Assembly (NCBI RefSeq): GCF_022549785.1
Contig: NZ_JAKZGO010000008.1
Coordinates: 40,971-104,970, forward strand
Reading direction: 5' to 3'
Origin: Belliella alkalica
GTDB lineage: Bacteria > Bacteroidota > Bacteroidia > Cytophagales > Cyclobacteriaceae
DNA length: 64,000 nt
Below the pieces are notes generated by a model. The model was not told the DNA's origin, did not search any database, and was given only the letters and a program-made list of their open reading frames with translations. Made by a program: the position numbers and the translations under genes. Shown piece after piece: positions 36,283 through 45,574 of this stretch (the stretch's first letter is position 1; each line of letters opens with the position of its first letter).

Positions 36283-36313
36283 TCTAAGATTATAACCCCA
36301 AATAATAAGAGAC

Positions 36314-37540
36314 ATGAAAGATTTACTCAAGAAATTTGAGAATAAGCAGCCTGAGATAGTATTCGAATGGAGTGACAGTGAAACTGAAGCGGAGGGTTGG
36401 GTAGTGATCAATTCACTAAGAGGAGGAGCTGCCGGTGGTGGCACAAGAATGAGAAAAGGATTGGACAAAAGGGAAGTTGAGTCGCTTGCCAAAACAATGG
36501 AGGTGAAATTTACCGTCTCAGGACCAAACATAGGTGGTGCAAAATCAGGGATCAACTTTGATCCAAACGATCCAAGAAAGCCTGATGTATTAAAAAGATG
36601 GTACAAAGCAGTCATGCCTTTGTTGAAAAATTACTACGGAACAGGTGGTGACCTTAACATTGATGAAATCCACGAAGTGATTCCAATCACAGAATCATAC
36701 GGACTTTGGCATCCACAGGAAGGTGTGGTGAATGGACACTTTCATGCTACCGAACCACAAAAAATCAGAAAAATCGGTCAACTTCGTCAAGGAGTATCAA
36801 AGGTATTAGAAGATCCAGATTACACTCCAAACGGACCAAAAAAATATACTGTAGCTGATATGATCACTGGATTTGGTGTAGCCGAAGCAGTACGTCATTA
36901 TTATAAAATATGGGGCGGACAGTTAAAAGGAAAAAAAGCAGTTATCCAAGGATGGGGTAATGTAGGCGCTGCTGCAGCTTGCTTCCTCGCTGTAGAAGGA
37001 GTAAAAATCGTAGGTATTATTGATAGAGATGGCGGATTGATAAACGAAGAAGGATTTAGCCTTGATGAAGTAAGGGAACTATTTATCAAAAGAGAGGGAA
37101 ATAAACTCATTGCTGAAAACATGCTTAGCTTTGAAGAAATCAACAGTAAAATCTGGGATATTAAGTCTGAAATTTTTATCCCTGCAGCAGCATCACGCTT
37201 GGTCAATAGAGATCAAGTAGAAAGAATGGTCAAGGCAGGCTTGGAAGTAATATCTTGTGGAGCAAATGTTCCGTTTTCAGACCCTGAGATATTCTTTGGT
37301 CCAACTGGAATGTGGGCAGACGAAAAAGTGTCTGTAATCCCTGATTTTATTGCAAACTGTGGAATGGCAAGGGTTTTTGCATACCTCATGTCTGACAAAG
37401 TAGAGATGACCGATGATGGGATTTTTAAGGATGTAAGTAAGACGATTTCCAAGGCTCTTAAAAAGACCCACAGCACAAACCAAGAAAAAACGAGAATTGC
37501 GCAGGCATCTTTTGAAATAGCCTTAAAGCAGCTTGTGTAA
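36314..37540 (+). CDS. Glu/Leu/Phe/Val dehydrogenase family protein
   Basis: A 408-residue NAD(P)-dependent amino-acid dehydrogenase. The N-terminal dimerisation/catalytic domain has SLRGGAAGGGTRMRKGLD and the catalytic-lysine segment GPNIGGAKSGINFDP, where the canonical form is GGxKGG. TGGDLNIDE holds the catalytic Asp. The Rossmann domain starts near residue 205 (KKAVIQGWGNVGAAAACFLA). Whether glutamate or a branched-chain amino acid is the substrate cannot be settled by eye. It is followed by a terminator and then nhaD. Confidence 0.88.
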   Translation: MKDLLKKFENKQPEIVFEWSDSETEAEGWVVINSLRGGAAGGGTRMRKGLDKREVESLAKTMEVKFTVSGPNIGGAKSGINFDPNDPRKPDVLKRWYKAVMPLLKNYYGTGGDLNIDEIHEVIPITESYGLWHPQEGVVNGHFHATEPQKIRKIGQLRQGVSKVLEDPDYTPNGPKKYTVADMITGFGVAEAVRHYYKIWGGQLKGKKAVIQGWGNVGAAAACFLAVEGVKIVGIIDRDGGLINEEGFSLDEVRELFIKREGNKLIAENMLSFEEINSKIWDIKSEIFIPAAASRLVNRDQVERMVKAGLEVISCGANVPFSDPEIFFGPTGMWADEKVSVIPDFIANCGMARVFAYLMSDKVEMTDDGIFKDVSKTISKALKKTHSTNQEKTRIAQASFEIALKQLV

Positions 37541-37557
37541 CAAATTAACCAATCATC

Positions 37558-37605
37558 AGTCAGTAACAGTTAATTTTACATTAATTGTTACTGGCTGTTT
37601 CATTT
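37558..37605 (+). terminator. Probable terminator of the dehydrogenase gene
   Basis: A 17-bp stem with two G-T wobbles (37558-37574 with 37580-37596, loop of 5) is followed by a T-rich stretch. Confidence 0.65.
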
Positions 37606-37733
37606 TCGTTAGCGCTTTTCATTCAAAATAAGTAGTTTAGCAGGATTAATTCTTCTGAGACCGTAAATCCACAAAGAGAAGAAAAAACTGGAAATTATTT
37701 TAATCTTTTGATATACCCTATAAAAACCTTTGA

Positions 37734-39239
37734 ATGAAGAATTTTATCGCTGCATTTATGCTGCTTTTCGGAATTTTCTTTGTTTGTAATATTCCTTTAG
37801 TCAATGCACAAACAAATGCGCAAACCGAAGAATTAGACAGCGCTTCACAAGACGATCCAATTACAAGTGTGGCAGCTCATATCCACGACAATGCGCAGGA
37901 AGATCATCATCATGATGCTCCTGCTTGGCTTGTGGTACCGTTTGTACTTTTGTTGTTAATGATAGCTACTGGACCGTTATTCTACGAACACTTTTGGCAT
38001 CACAATTACCCAAAAGTAGCAGTTGGTCTTGCCGTCTTGGTAGTATTTTATTATCTGTTTGTATTAGGCAATGTGCATGGCCCGGTGCATGCGTTGGCAG
38101 AATATGTACAATTTATCGCCCTTTTGGCTTCCTTATACATCGCATCAGGTGGGATTTTGATAGAGATTGATAAAAAATCCACACCAATGGCCAATGTGAC
38201 TTTACTATTGGTTGGTGCTTTGATTTCAAACCTTATCGGAACAACAGGAGCTTCCATGTTACTAATTAGACCTTTTATAAGGTTGAATAAGGGCAATATT
38301 CAAGCATATCACATCATATTCTTCATCTTTATGGTGAGCAATATTGGTGGTTCTCTCACACCTATCGGTGACCCACCTCTTTTCTTGGGATTTTTAAAGG
38401 GAATACCTTTCTTTTGGACCTTAGAACATAATTGGCCTGCTTGGATTGTTGCACTTGCCATCCTTGCAGTTGTCTTTTATTTTATCGATAAGAAATATGG
38501 CAAAATCAATGAAGATGAACTGGAGGTAATCACTTACACCAATAAATTTGCATTGATTGGTGCCAAGAATTTCCTGTGGCTAGCAATTGTGATTGCATCT
38601 GTATTCTTGGATCCAAATGTCATTGACTGGGTTCCTGCCATCCGCTATGACGGGCAGAAGTTTTCATTTTTGAGAGAAATCATAATGCTTTCTGTTGCAT
38701 ATTTCTCCTTCCGATTTGCAGATCAAAAAGCCATCAAAGGCAACGAGTTCAATTTTGAGCCCATCAGGGAAGTGGCATTTATCTTTATTGGTATTTTCGG
38801 AACGATGATGCCAGCTTTGGAATTGGTAGGGAATTTTGCGAAATCTCCTGAAGGAGCTGAGTTGATCACACACAATACTTTGTATTGGGGAACTGGGATC
38901 TTGTCGGGTGTTTTAGACAATGCACCAACTTATCTTAACTTTCTAGCAGCAGCGATGGCTTCCCAAGGAGCTGAAATTAGCAATGTCGCAATGGTCAAAG
39001 ACTTTGCAATGGATAATTATGATGATTCTGCATTTGAATTGATGGCAATATCCCTAGCCGCTGTATTCTTTGGAGCGATGACTTACATTGGAAATGGACC
39101 GAATTTTATGGTGAAATCTATCGCTGAGCAAAGCGGAATAAAAATGCCTTCATTCTTTGGGTATATAATCAGGTTTTCAATACCTATTCTTCTCCCAGTG
39201 TTGATAATCATTTGGTTGCTTTTCTTTGCCTTTGTATAA
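37734..39239 (+). CDS. nhaD: NhaD-type sodium:proton antiporter
   Basis: A 501-residue ion-transporter-superfamily protein. A signal-like N-terminus (to about residue 26, VNAQ) precedes a His-rich periplasmic stretch (HIHDNAQEDHHHDAP), then about 12 membrane segments. Family landmarks are LIGTTGASMLLIRPFIRLN, VSNIGGSLTPIGDPPLFLGFLKGIPFFW and FLAAAMASQG. NhaD exports Na+ (or Li+) in exchange for protons at alkaline pH. An Asn-Thr-rich segment and the cleaved-looking leader agree with Bacteroidota relatives. Monocistronic. Confidence 0.9.
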   Translation: MKNFIAAFMLLFGIFFVCNIPLVNAQTNAQTEELDSASQDDPITSVAAHIHDNAQEDHHHDAPAWLVVPFVLLLLMIATGPLFYEHFWHHNYPKVAVGLAVLVVFYYLFVLGNVHGPVHALAEYVQFIALLASLYIASGGILIEIDKKSTPMANVTLLLVGALISNLIGTTGASMLLIRPFIRLNKGNIQAYHIIFFIFMVSNIGGSLTPIGDPPLFLGFLKGIPFFWTLEHNWPAWIVALAILAVVFYFIDKKYGKINEDELEVITYTNKFALIGAKNFLWLAIVIASVFLDPNVIDWVPAIRYDGQKFSFLREIIMLSVAYFSFRFADQKAIKGNEFNFEPIREVAFIFIGIFGTMMPALELVGNFAKSPEGAELITHNTLYWGTGILSGVLDNAPTYLNFLAAAMASQGAEISNVAMVKDFAMDNYDDSAFELMAISLAAVFFGAMTYIGNGPNFMVKSIAEQSGIKMPSFFGYIIRFSIPILLPVLIIIWLLFFAFV

Positions 39240-39251
39240 TACAAGGTGAAT

Positions 39252-39302
39252 AGTGGACTGAGTTATTGGTTGACTTAGCTGAAAATAATAATTCAGTCCA
39301 CT
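39252..39302 (+). terminator. Large hairpin after nhaD
   Basis: A 16-bp stem with one G-T pair (39252-39267 with 39287-39302, loop of 19) lies 12 nt after the nhaD stop. There is no T run, so it may be a transcript-end stabiliser rather than a classical terminator. Confidence 0.5.
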
Positions 39303-39432
39303 AGCCTACGAGGTATAGTTCGTCCCCAGGCTTTTAAAAGTCTCAAAAAAGTGAAATTGAAAAGACATTAATGAATCGCTGATTGAATGAACTCTATGAG
39401 GGTTTTGGGAATTCAGGAAAAATGCATGAAAA

Positions 39433-40029
39433 TCACTTCTTCTTTTTATTCTTGGGAGGTGTGCAAGTCTTACAATAATCCTCATAGTCAGTAAGCTCAA
39501 GCTTGACAGCTAAATGGAACCTTTCAAGTTCATCCGCATGGATGCCCAGATTGGAAATATCACCTGCTTCTCCACTTCGTTCGACCAATTCCTCTTGAAT
39601 TCTCTCGTACAAAGGCATGATATAAGAAATATTGGAAAATGTTCCTTTGTTTTCATAAAGCATTTTCCTGAATTTTCTTGAATATAGCTCGGTTAGGTCA
39701 AATTGATATCTGGCAAAGTTCATTAAGCTATTTGCTATTTCGTCATTAGGAGCTATGATCAATGATGCATTTGGGCTAAAAATTGCGGTAACTTTGGAGT
39801 TAAAATTTTTTGTAAACATAAACTCCGCGTTGGTCATGTTGATCAAGAAATCAATTTTGGAACCAGCCTGAATCAAATAACTATCGATAGATGGATCTAT
39901 CTTTGTTCTTTTCGATTTGAAATCAGAAAATTCCAGAACTACATCAGGAGACCATTCTATATTTTGCTGTGCATTTGAATTTAAAATTATGCCAAAAATA
40001 AGGAACAAGTAGATAGATAAGAGCTTCAT
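39433..40029 (-). CDS. Exported protein resembling a degenerate DUF922 metalloprotease-like domain
   Basis: A 198-residue protein with a signal peptide (MKLLSIYLFLIFGIILNSNAQ). The layout IEWSPDVVLEFSDFK, then TAIFSPNASLI, then NFARYQFDLTELYSRKFRKML parallels DUF922 proteins, in which the last segment reads HEQxHFDIxExxxRK. Here the HE and second His positions are Phe-Ala and Gln, so a zinc site is absent. The end is Cys-containing and Lys-rich (CKTCTPPKNKKKK). Family assignment is from pattern memory and is moderate. Confidence 0.5.
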   Translation of the reverse strand: MKLLSIYLFLIFGIILNSNAQQNIEWSPDVVLEFSDFKSKRTKIDPSIDSYLIQAGSKIDFLINMTNAEFMFTKNFNSKVTAIFSPNASLIIAPNDEIANSLMNFARYQFDLTELYSRKFRKMLYENKGTFSNISYIMPLYERIQEELVERSGEAGDISNLGIHADELERFHLAVKLELTDYEDYCKTCTPPKNKKKK

Positions 40030-40078
40030 ATATTTTTGCTAAGGATTCAGCAACAAATATATTCATATTCTTAATTCA

Positions 40079-40636
40079 TCAATTATTGACTTGTCCATTT
40101 AAAACCATAATTATTGGGTCTAGAAACACAACTTTTTGTTCGCCTTTTACTTCAAACTTTGTTACTAGATTGGTGCTTTCATCTACCTGAAGCCAACCCT
40201 CAGTATTTGAGCTATAAAAAGTATTTTCGGAACCTATCAAAAACTCAATCATTTTTGGTTTATCAGCTCCATAAAATTGGACTTTGAGGAACTTCACTTT
40301 ACTTTTTTCACCCTTTTTCAAAGAATAAGAAATTTGATTTTCAGACTTTTCAATGAAGTAGGCTTGTGCCAAAGACGGTCTGTTGATATCTGCTTGCATA
40401 AAAAAATCCAACTCCTCGAGCCATTCTTCTTTAGTTGGATCAATGTCAACATTTTCCTTGGAAGTATTGAATTGAATTTCTTTTGCCAACTGCTTTCCTA
40501 CAAGCGATTCGGCTTGATTTTCTATGAACTCTTGTAATCTAAAATAAGGAGGATCGAAATCCTCCTTATTGGTATTTTCAGGTTGGCAAGACATCAGAAA
40601 AGCCAACAAGAAAAAAAAGCATGTATTTTTAATCAT
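40079..40636 (-). CDS. Hypothetical lipoprotein downstream of gpmI
   Basis: A 185-residue lipoprotein (LLAFLMSC lipobox, Cys-17). The mature part is charged with alternating strands (QISYSLKKGEKSKVKFLKVQFYG). The start overlaps the gpmI stop by one base, so the two are co-translated. Family not recognised. Confidence 0.7.
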   Translation of the reverse strand: MIKNTCFFFLLAFLMSCQPENTNKEDFDPPYFRLQEFIENQAESLVGKQLAKEIQFNTSKENVDIDPTKEEWLEELDFFMQADINRPSLAQAYFIEKSENQISYSLKKGEKSKVKFLKVQFYGADKPKMIEFLIGSENTFYSSNTEGWLQVDESTNLVTKFEVKGEQKVVFLDPIIMVLNGQVNN

Positions 40637-42159
40637 TATTTCAATAATATGTCACCAGTCATTTCCTCTGGAATTTTTACATCTAGCAAAGTCAAAATAG
40701 TTGGAGCCAAATCTCCCAATTTTCCATCTTTTACTTCCAATCGATCTTGATCATCTACCATGATGCAAGGAACTAGGTTTGTTGTATGTGCAGTATTTGG
40801 TGACCCATCTTCATTGATCATCACATCTGAGTTACCATGGTCAGCAATTACAATGGTAGTATATCCATTTGCCAAGGCATGTGTAATTACATCTTCGGCA
40901 CATTTGTCAACAGCTTCACACGCTTTAACAGCTGCATCAAAAACACCTGTGTGGCCCACCATATCCGGATTGGCAAAATTAAGACAAACGAAGTCCACCT
41001 CTTTTTTCTTCAATTCTGGTTTGATCTTATTAGCTATTTCGAAAGCACTCATCTCTGGCTTCAAATCATAAGTGGCCACTTTCGGAGAAGGGCAAAGAAT
41101 TCTAGACTCTCCTTCAAAAACTTTTTCTCTTCCTCCTGAGAAGAAAAAAGTCACATGTGGATATTTTTCGGTCTCTGCGATCCTGATTTGTTTTTTGCCG
41201 TTTTCAGCCAAAACTTCACCAAGTGTATTTTGTAGGTTATCCTTTTCAAAAAGAACTTTTACACCAGCAAATGTTTCGTCGTAACTTGTGAATGTTATAT
41301 AATTGAGATTCAATTTCCTCATTTTGTAATCCTCAAAGTTCTTTTGTGTAAGAACTTGTGTGATTTCCCTGCCTCTATCAGTCCTGAAATTGAAACAAAT
41401 AACTACATCTCCTTCTTCAATCAATGCCAATGGTTTTCCTTGCGCATTAGCTTTGACTATTGGTCTGATAAATTCATCGGTGACACCATTTTCATAGGAT
41501 TTTTTGATGGAAGTCAGGATATTTTTGGACATTTCACCTTCTCCGAGTACCATTGCATCATAAGCAAGCTTGACGCGCTCCCAACGATTGTCACGATCCA
41601 TTGCGTAATATCTACCTACTACAGATGCAATCTCCCCAACTGAATGTTCCAAATGTGCCTGTAAGTCTTCAAGATAATTCAAACCTCCTTTCGGATCGGT
41701 ATCTCTACCATCTGTGAAAGCGTGGATAAAAGCTTGGCTAAGTCCATTGGCTTTTGCTGCATCACAGAGTCCTTTCAAATGATTCAAATGTGCATGAACT
41801 CCACCGTCTGATACCAAACCAATAAAATGGACTTTCTTCCCAGTCTCTTTGGCATATGAAAATGCTTCTTTCAAAACAGGATTTTCATTCAAATCCCCTT
41901 CCGAAACCGCCTTGTTGATTTTTACAAGATCCTGATAGACGACTCTACCAGCACCAATATTCATGTGTCCAACTTCCGAGTTACCCATTTGGCCTTCGGG
42001 AAGTCCAACTGCAAGACCTGAAGCTTCTAATTTAGAGTGAGGGTATTTTTCAAAAAGACTATCTACAAATGGTGTATTCGCTTTGTCGATAGCTGAAACG
42101 CTGGGATTAGGGGCAATTCCCCATCCATCCAAAATCATCAGTATAACTTTCTTCTTCAT
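40636..42159 (-). CDS. gpmI: 2,3-bisphosphoglycerate-independent phosphoglycerate mutase
   Basis: A 507-residue, Mn-dependent glycolytic enzyme interconverting 3- and 2-phosphoglycerate. Metal-site and catalytic segments are intact: LMILDGWGIAPN, QMGNSEVGHMNIGAG with the phosphorylated Ser, NFANPDMVGHTG, VIADHGNSDVM and AHTTNLVPC. Length matches the family. The ATG lies 4 nt after a TATATTTG box, predicting a leaderless or nearly leaderless message. Confidence 0.96.
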   Translation of the reverse strand: MKKKVILMILDGWGIAPNPSVSAIDKANTPFVDSLFEKYPHSKLEASGLAVGLPEGQMGNSEVGHMNIGAGRVVYQDLVKINKAVSEGDLNENPVLKEAFSYAKETGKKVHFIGLVSDGGVHAHLNHLKGLCDAAKANGLSQAFIHAFTDGRDTDPKGGLNYLEDLQAHLEHSVGEIASVVGRYYAMDRDNRWERVKLAYDAMVLGEGEMSKNILTSIKKSYENGVTDEFIRPIVKANAQGKPLALIEEGDVVICFNFRTDRGREITQVLTQKNFEDYKMRKLNLNYITFTSYDETFAGVKVLFEKDNLQNTLGEVLAENGKKQIRIAETEKYPHVTFFFSGGREKVFEGESRILCPSPKVATYDLKPEMSAFEIANKIKPELKKKEVDFVCLNFANPDMVGHTGVFDAAVKACEAVDKCAEDVITHALANGYTTIVIADHGNSDVMINEDGSPNTAHTTNLVPCIMVDDQDRLEVKDGKLGDLAPTILTLLDVKIPEEMTGDILLK

Positions 42160-42163
42160 ATTG

Positions 42164-42171
42164 CAAATATA
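42164..42171 (-). promoter_or_regulatory. -7 box (TATATTTG) 4 nt before the gpmI ATG
   Basis: The minus strand reads TATATTTG-CAAT-ATG. A possible -33 TTG (42194-42196) lies 22 nt further upstream. Confidence 0.55.
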
Positions 42172-42384
42172 GGTTTTTCTAATAGGTTTAACTCAACTCA
42201 ATATCTCGTAAAAATGATTATTCTTCTTAAGCATTTCAATAAAGAACGAAAAAATTTTGGCTTACTTCTGAAAATCAGGACAATAATAAAAAAGTATTAA
42301 CAGATTTAAAGAGAATCAAAGTTCCGTTTGAGTAAATTAGACTTTTTCGATAAATTGGCTCAAAATTTGCCTTTTGTCATAATT

Positions 42385-42786
42385 ATGAAAAAGTTATTGC
42401 CCGTCATATTTTGCCTCCTCACCCTAGGCAGTCTTTCTTTATTTACCGTCGCTGCTCCTTTCTATGAAAATGAAGTTATTTTTGCTTCACTAAAAAATGG
42501 TTCGAGCAAAGATTTGGCTAGATTTTTTGAAAACGGAGTGGAACTAAATATAAATGGAAATCAGGGAGAATACTCGAAAAACCAAGCTGAATTGGTGATT
42601 CGGGATTTTTTTAAAAAATACCCTCCTGAAAATTTTGAAATCATTCATGAAGGATTTTCAGGTGATCAAATCAAACATTACATTGGTACTTACACCTCTA
42701 TGGGAGAATCTTATAGGATTCTTCTGAAGGGAAAACTCCAAGAAGAAGAGTTTAGAATTTACAGTTTAGAGATTATCAAGTATTGA
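42385..42786 (+). CDS. DUF4783-family exported protein
   Basis: About 133 residues from the ATG at 42385 (MKKLLPVIFCLLTLGSLSLFTVAAP signal). The mature domain (IFASLKNGSSKDLARFFENGVELNINGNQGEYSKNQAELVIRDFF) is an NTF2-like fold typical of DUF4783, which regularly precedes nadC in Bacteroidota, as here. Function unknown; an upstream in-frame start at 42328 would hide the signal peptide and is rejected. Confidence 0.8.
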   Translation: MKKLLPVIFCLLTLGSLSLFTVAAPFYENEVIFASLKNGSSKDLARFFENGVELNINGNQGEYSKNQAELVIRDFFKKYPPENFEIIHEGFSGDQIKHYIGTYTSMGESYRILLKGKLQEEEFRIYSLEIIKY

Positions 42787-42814
42787 TAATTGACCTAATC
42801 ATATTTTAATTTCT

Positions 42815-42822
42815 TACTTTTG
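42815..42822 (+). promoter_or_regulatory. -7 box (TACTTTTG) 4 nt before the nadC GTG
   Basis: TACTTTTG-CGAC-GTG. A TTG at 42790-42792 lies 22 nt upstream and may be the -33 element. Confidence 0.55.
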
Positions 42823-42826
42823 CGAC

Positions 42827-43687
42827 GTGAAAAACTTACCCTATCTGACCGAGTCGCGAATCCGACAATTTATTGAACAAGCACTTCTAGAAGATGTAGG
42901 ACCAGGAGATTATTCTTCTTTGTCTTCCATCCCTACTGACAAAATTGGCCAAGCTCAACTTTTGATCAAAGAAGATGGTGTCATTGCAGGTTTGGCTTTG
43001 GCTGAGAAAATTTTCAATCAGTTTGATCCTTCTTTGGAAGTCACGTTGCTCAAAGACGATGGGGCCTTGGTAAGCTCAGGAGATATTGGCCTGACAGTCA
43101 AAGGAAAAGCTGCTTCAATATTAACGACAGAAAGGCTTGTTCTGAACTGTATGCAGCGCATGAGTGGGATTGCTACCAAGACTCACCATTTGACAAAATT
43201 GATAGCGCACACAAAGGCGAAGCTTATGGATACCAGAAAAACCACTCCAAATTTTAGGATGATGGAAAAATGGGCAGTGGTACTTGGTGGTGGGTTGAAC
43301 CATAGATTTGCATTATATGACATGGTAATGCTCAAAGACAATCATATAGATTTTGCTGGTGGAATAGAAACTGCGATCAAAACCACAAAAAAGTACCTTC
43401 AAGAAAACAACCTAGATTTGAAAATCGAAGTAGAAACCAGAAACCTTGATGAAGTAGCCGAGGTTCTTCGAGTTGGAGGAATAGATTACATCATGCTTGA
43501 CAATATGGATTATGACACGATGCGTGAAGCTGTGAAAATGGTCAATGGCAAATACGCACTGGAAGCATCTGGAGGAATCACCGAATCTACTCTTGCCAAT
43601 GTAGCCGAATGTGGTGTAGATTTTATTTCTGTGGGAGCACTGACACATCAGGTAAAAAGTATGGATATCAGTTTGAAAGCTTTTTGA
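42827..43687 (+). CDS. nadC: Nicotinate-nucleotide pyrophosphorylase (quinolinate phosphoribosyltransferase)
   Basis: A 286-residue enzyme converting quinolinate and PRPP to nicotinate mononucleotide in NAD synthesis. Motifs are DTRKTTPNFRMMEKWAV, GGGLNHRFALYDMVMLKDNHI, IEVETRNLDE, IMLDNMDYDTMREAV, and EASGGI near the C-terminus. The start is a GTG, preceded 4 nt upstream by a -7 box. It follows the DUF4783 gene with a 40-nt gap but has its own promoter. Confidence 0.95.
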   Translation: MKNLPYLTESRIRQFIEQALLEDVGPGDYSSLSSIPTDKIGQAQLLIKEDGVIAGLALAEKIFNQFDPSLEVTLLKDDGALVSSGDIGLTVKGKAASILTTERLVLNCMQRMSGIATKTHHLTKLIAHTKAKLMDTRKTTPNFRMMEKWAVVLGGGLNHRFALYDMVMLKDNHIDFAGGIETAIKTTKKYLQENNLDLKIEVETRNLDEVAEVLRVGGIDYIMLDNMDYDTMREAVKMVNGKYALEASGGITESTLANVAECGVDFISVGALTHQVKSMDISLKAF

Positions 43688-43884
43688 TAATTAGCTCAAA
43701 AGCTAGGCAATGTTGATCGTATTTTTCACGTCCTGAAAATACTTGACACTTTTTCTTATTGATTCAAGAAGTTCAACCCTGTCTGAGGCTAGGCAGGCCC
43801 ATTGGGGTTAATGCATTTTGCCTCAATTTTGTCTTACATCTCTCGTCCCTCCTCTAGCTTCTCGCCTCTCCTTTCACCAAAACC

Positions 43885-43916
43885 AAAAAAGGCCTTCCAG
43901 AATTGAAAGGCCCTTT
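43885..43916 (-). terminator. Terminator of the ammonium transporter gene
   Basis: AAGGCCTTTC/GGAAGGCCTT-type stem, followed on the minus strand by six T, 20 nt beyond the amt stop. The preceding 43688-43884 has only remnants of the repeat shared with 26719-26735. Confidence 0.7.
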
Positions 43917-43937
43917 AATGGATGAAATATGGCTGTT

Positions 43938-45170
43938 TTAATCTTTTGTTGCAAAATCTGGATATGCACGCATGCTGTGCTCATTGATGTCCAACCCTTC
44001 TACTTCTTCCCTTTCATCGACTCTGATTCCTACAGTGCGCTTCATCGTGAAGAAGATCAACCAGCTAGTCACAAAGCAGAATGCTCCTACTACTGCTATA
44101 CCTATTAACTGAGACCATACTTGGCTCATACTTGCCAAATCTCCAAAAAGACCTACTGCAAGCGTCCCCCAAATACCACCGATCAAGTGGACTGAAATCG
44201 CTCCAACAGGATCATCAATCTTGATTCGATCAAAGAAAACTACTGCAAAGACCACAAGTGTACCACCTATGAATCCAATTATCGCAGATTCTCCAACACT
44301 CATCATGTCTGCTCCAGCTGTAATCCCAACAAGGCCTGCCAAAATACCATTGAGCACCATGGTGATATCATAAGTTTTGAATTTCAAATATGATGCGACT
44401 AATGCTCCAAAAGCACCTGAAGCTCCAGCAATGGCTGTAGTCACAAAAACCAAAGAAACTGTTCCCGGATCAGCGGTAAGTACAGATCCACCGTTGAATC
44501 CGAACCAGCCAAACCAAAGTAAAAATACGCCTATAGTAGCCATTGGGATATTGTGCCCTGGAATAGCACTCATGCCTTTCTCTGTATATTTCCCAATTCT
44601 TGGACCTAGAAGATATGCTCCTACCAAAGCTCCCCATCCACCTACTGAGTGTACGATAGTGGAACCTGCAAAGTCGTAAAAAGGAGTGTCTAATGTATCC
44701 AAAAATCCACCTCCCCATTTCCACATACCTACTATTGGATAAATTATACCCACATAAAGTATGGAAAAGAAAATGAATGGACCCAATTTGACACGCTCAG
44801 CTACTGCACCAGAGACTATCGTGGCAGCGGTAGCGGCAAACATAGCCTGAAATATAAAATCAGTGAAAAAAGTATAACCTTCATTGTATGCAAAGGTATC
44901 CCAACCTTCAGGAAGTGAGATTCCGATTCCTCCCAATCCAAAAAAACTCCCAACGAAGTCGTCTCCTGGATACATAAGGTTAAAGCCGATAAATGCATAA
45001 GTCAAAAGACCTATAGCTGGGATGATCGTATTTTTAAAAAGGATGTTGACAGTATTTTTAGCTCTGGTAAGCCCGGCTTCCAAACTGGCGAAACCGAGGT
45101 GCATGATGAAAACCAATATGGTGGCTACCATCATCCAGAGGTTGTTTATGGTAAACATTTCTTGATTCAT
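43938..45170 (-). CDS. amt: Ammonium transporter
   Basis: A 410-residue Amt/Rh channel with about 11 membrane helices. It opens with ATILVFIMHLGFASLEAGLTRAKNTVN. The twin-His pore residues are in STIVHSVGGWGALVGAYLLGPRIGKY and ISVHLIGGIWGTLAVGLF. The cytosolic end contains GLDINEHSMRAYPDF, the conserved tail of Amt proteins that couple to a P-II regulator. The P-II gene is directly upstream on the same strand (65-nt gap), so the pair is the classical glnK-amt operon. Confidence 0.93.
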   Translation of the reverse strand: MNQEMFTINNLWMMVATILVFIMHLGFASLEAGLTRAKNTVNILFKNTIIPAIGLLTYAFIGFNLMYPGDDFVGSFFGLGGIGISLPEGWDTFAYNEGYTFFTDFIFQAMFAATAATIVSGAVAERVKLGPFIFFSILYVGIIYPIVGMWKWGGGFLDTLDTPFYDFAGSTIVHSVGGWGALVGAYLLGPRIGKYTEKGMSAIPGHNIPMATIGVFLLWFGWFGFNGGSVLTADPGTVSLVFVTTAIAGASGAFGALVASYLKFKTYDITMVLNGILAGLVGITAGADMMSVGESAIIGFIGGTLVVFAVVFFDRIKIDDPVGAISVHLIGGIWGTLAVGLFGDLASMSQVWSQLIGIAVVGAFCFVTSWLIFFTMKRTVGIRVDEREEVEGLDINEHSMRAYPDFATKD

Positions 45171-45235
45171 AGGTTTGTATAGGTTAGGTTGAAATAGGTA
45201 ATTAGGTATTTTTTTTGCAAATCAATTAGACAATA

Positions 45236-45574
45236 TTAAAGGGCAGATTCTCCTTGGTCATCATTTCTGATTCTATAAGCTTCTATCACATCCGAAATGA
45301 AGATTTTCCCATCTCCAACTTCCCCTGTCTTTCCTTCTGTCAGGATGCAATTGACCACTGATTCCACCAAATCCTCTGTAGTCACGATTTCGATTTTGGT
45401 TCTTGGAATATAAGATGGCTCAAATGCCACCCCACGATAGGTCTGCGGACGAGCATGCTCTAGACCCATTCCTTTTACATCATAAAAGGAAAGAAACTTC
45501 ACCCCAAGTCCTGCTACACATTTGTAGATATCTTGGAATTTGGATGTTCTAATGATTGCTTCTATTTTTTTCAT
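45236..45574 (-). CDS. P-II family nitrogen regulator with Phe at the usual uridylylation position
   Basis: A 112-residue protein from ATG 45574. It aligns without gaps to E. coli GlnB through the T-loop: KKIEAIIR at the start, then VKGMG, YRG at 46-48, TGEVGDGKIF (B-loop) and AYRIRN. P-II binds ATP/ADP and 2-oxoglutarate and gates the Amt channel. Residue 51, the uridylylated Tyr of GlnB/GlnK, is Phe; residue 39 (Gln in GlnB, an effector-site residue) is Glu; residue 58 (Lys) is Arg. Covalent regulation is therefore unlikely. It is transcribed with amt. Confidence 0.9.
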   Translation of the reverse strand: MKKIEAIIRTSKFQDIYKCVAGLGVKFLSFYDVKGMGLEHARPQTYRGVAFEPSYIPRTKIEIVTTEDLVESVVNCILTEGKTGEVGDGKIFISDVIEAYRIRNDDQGESAL

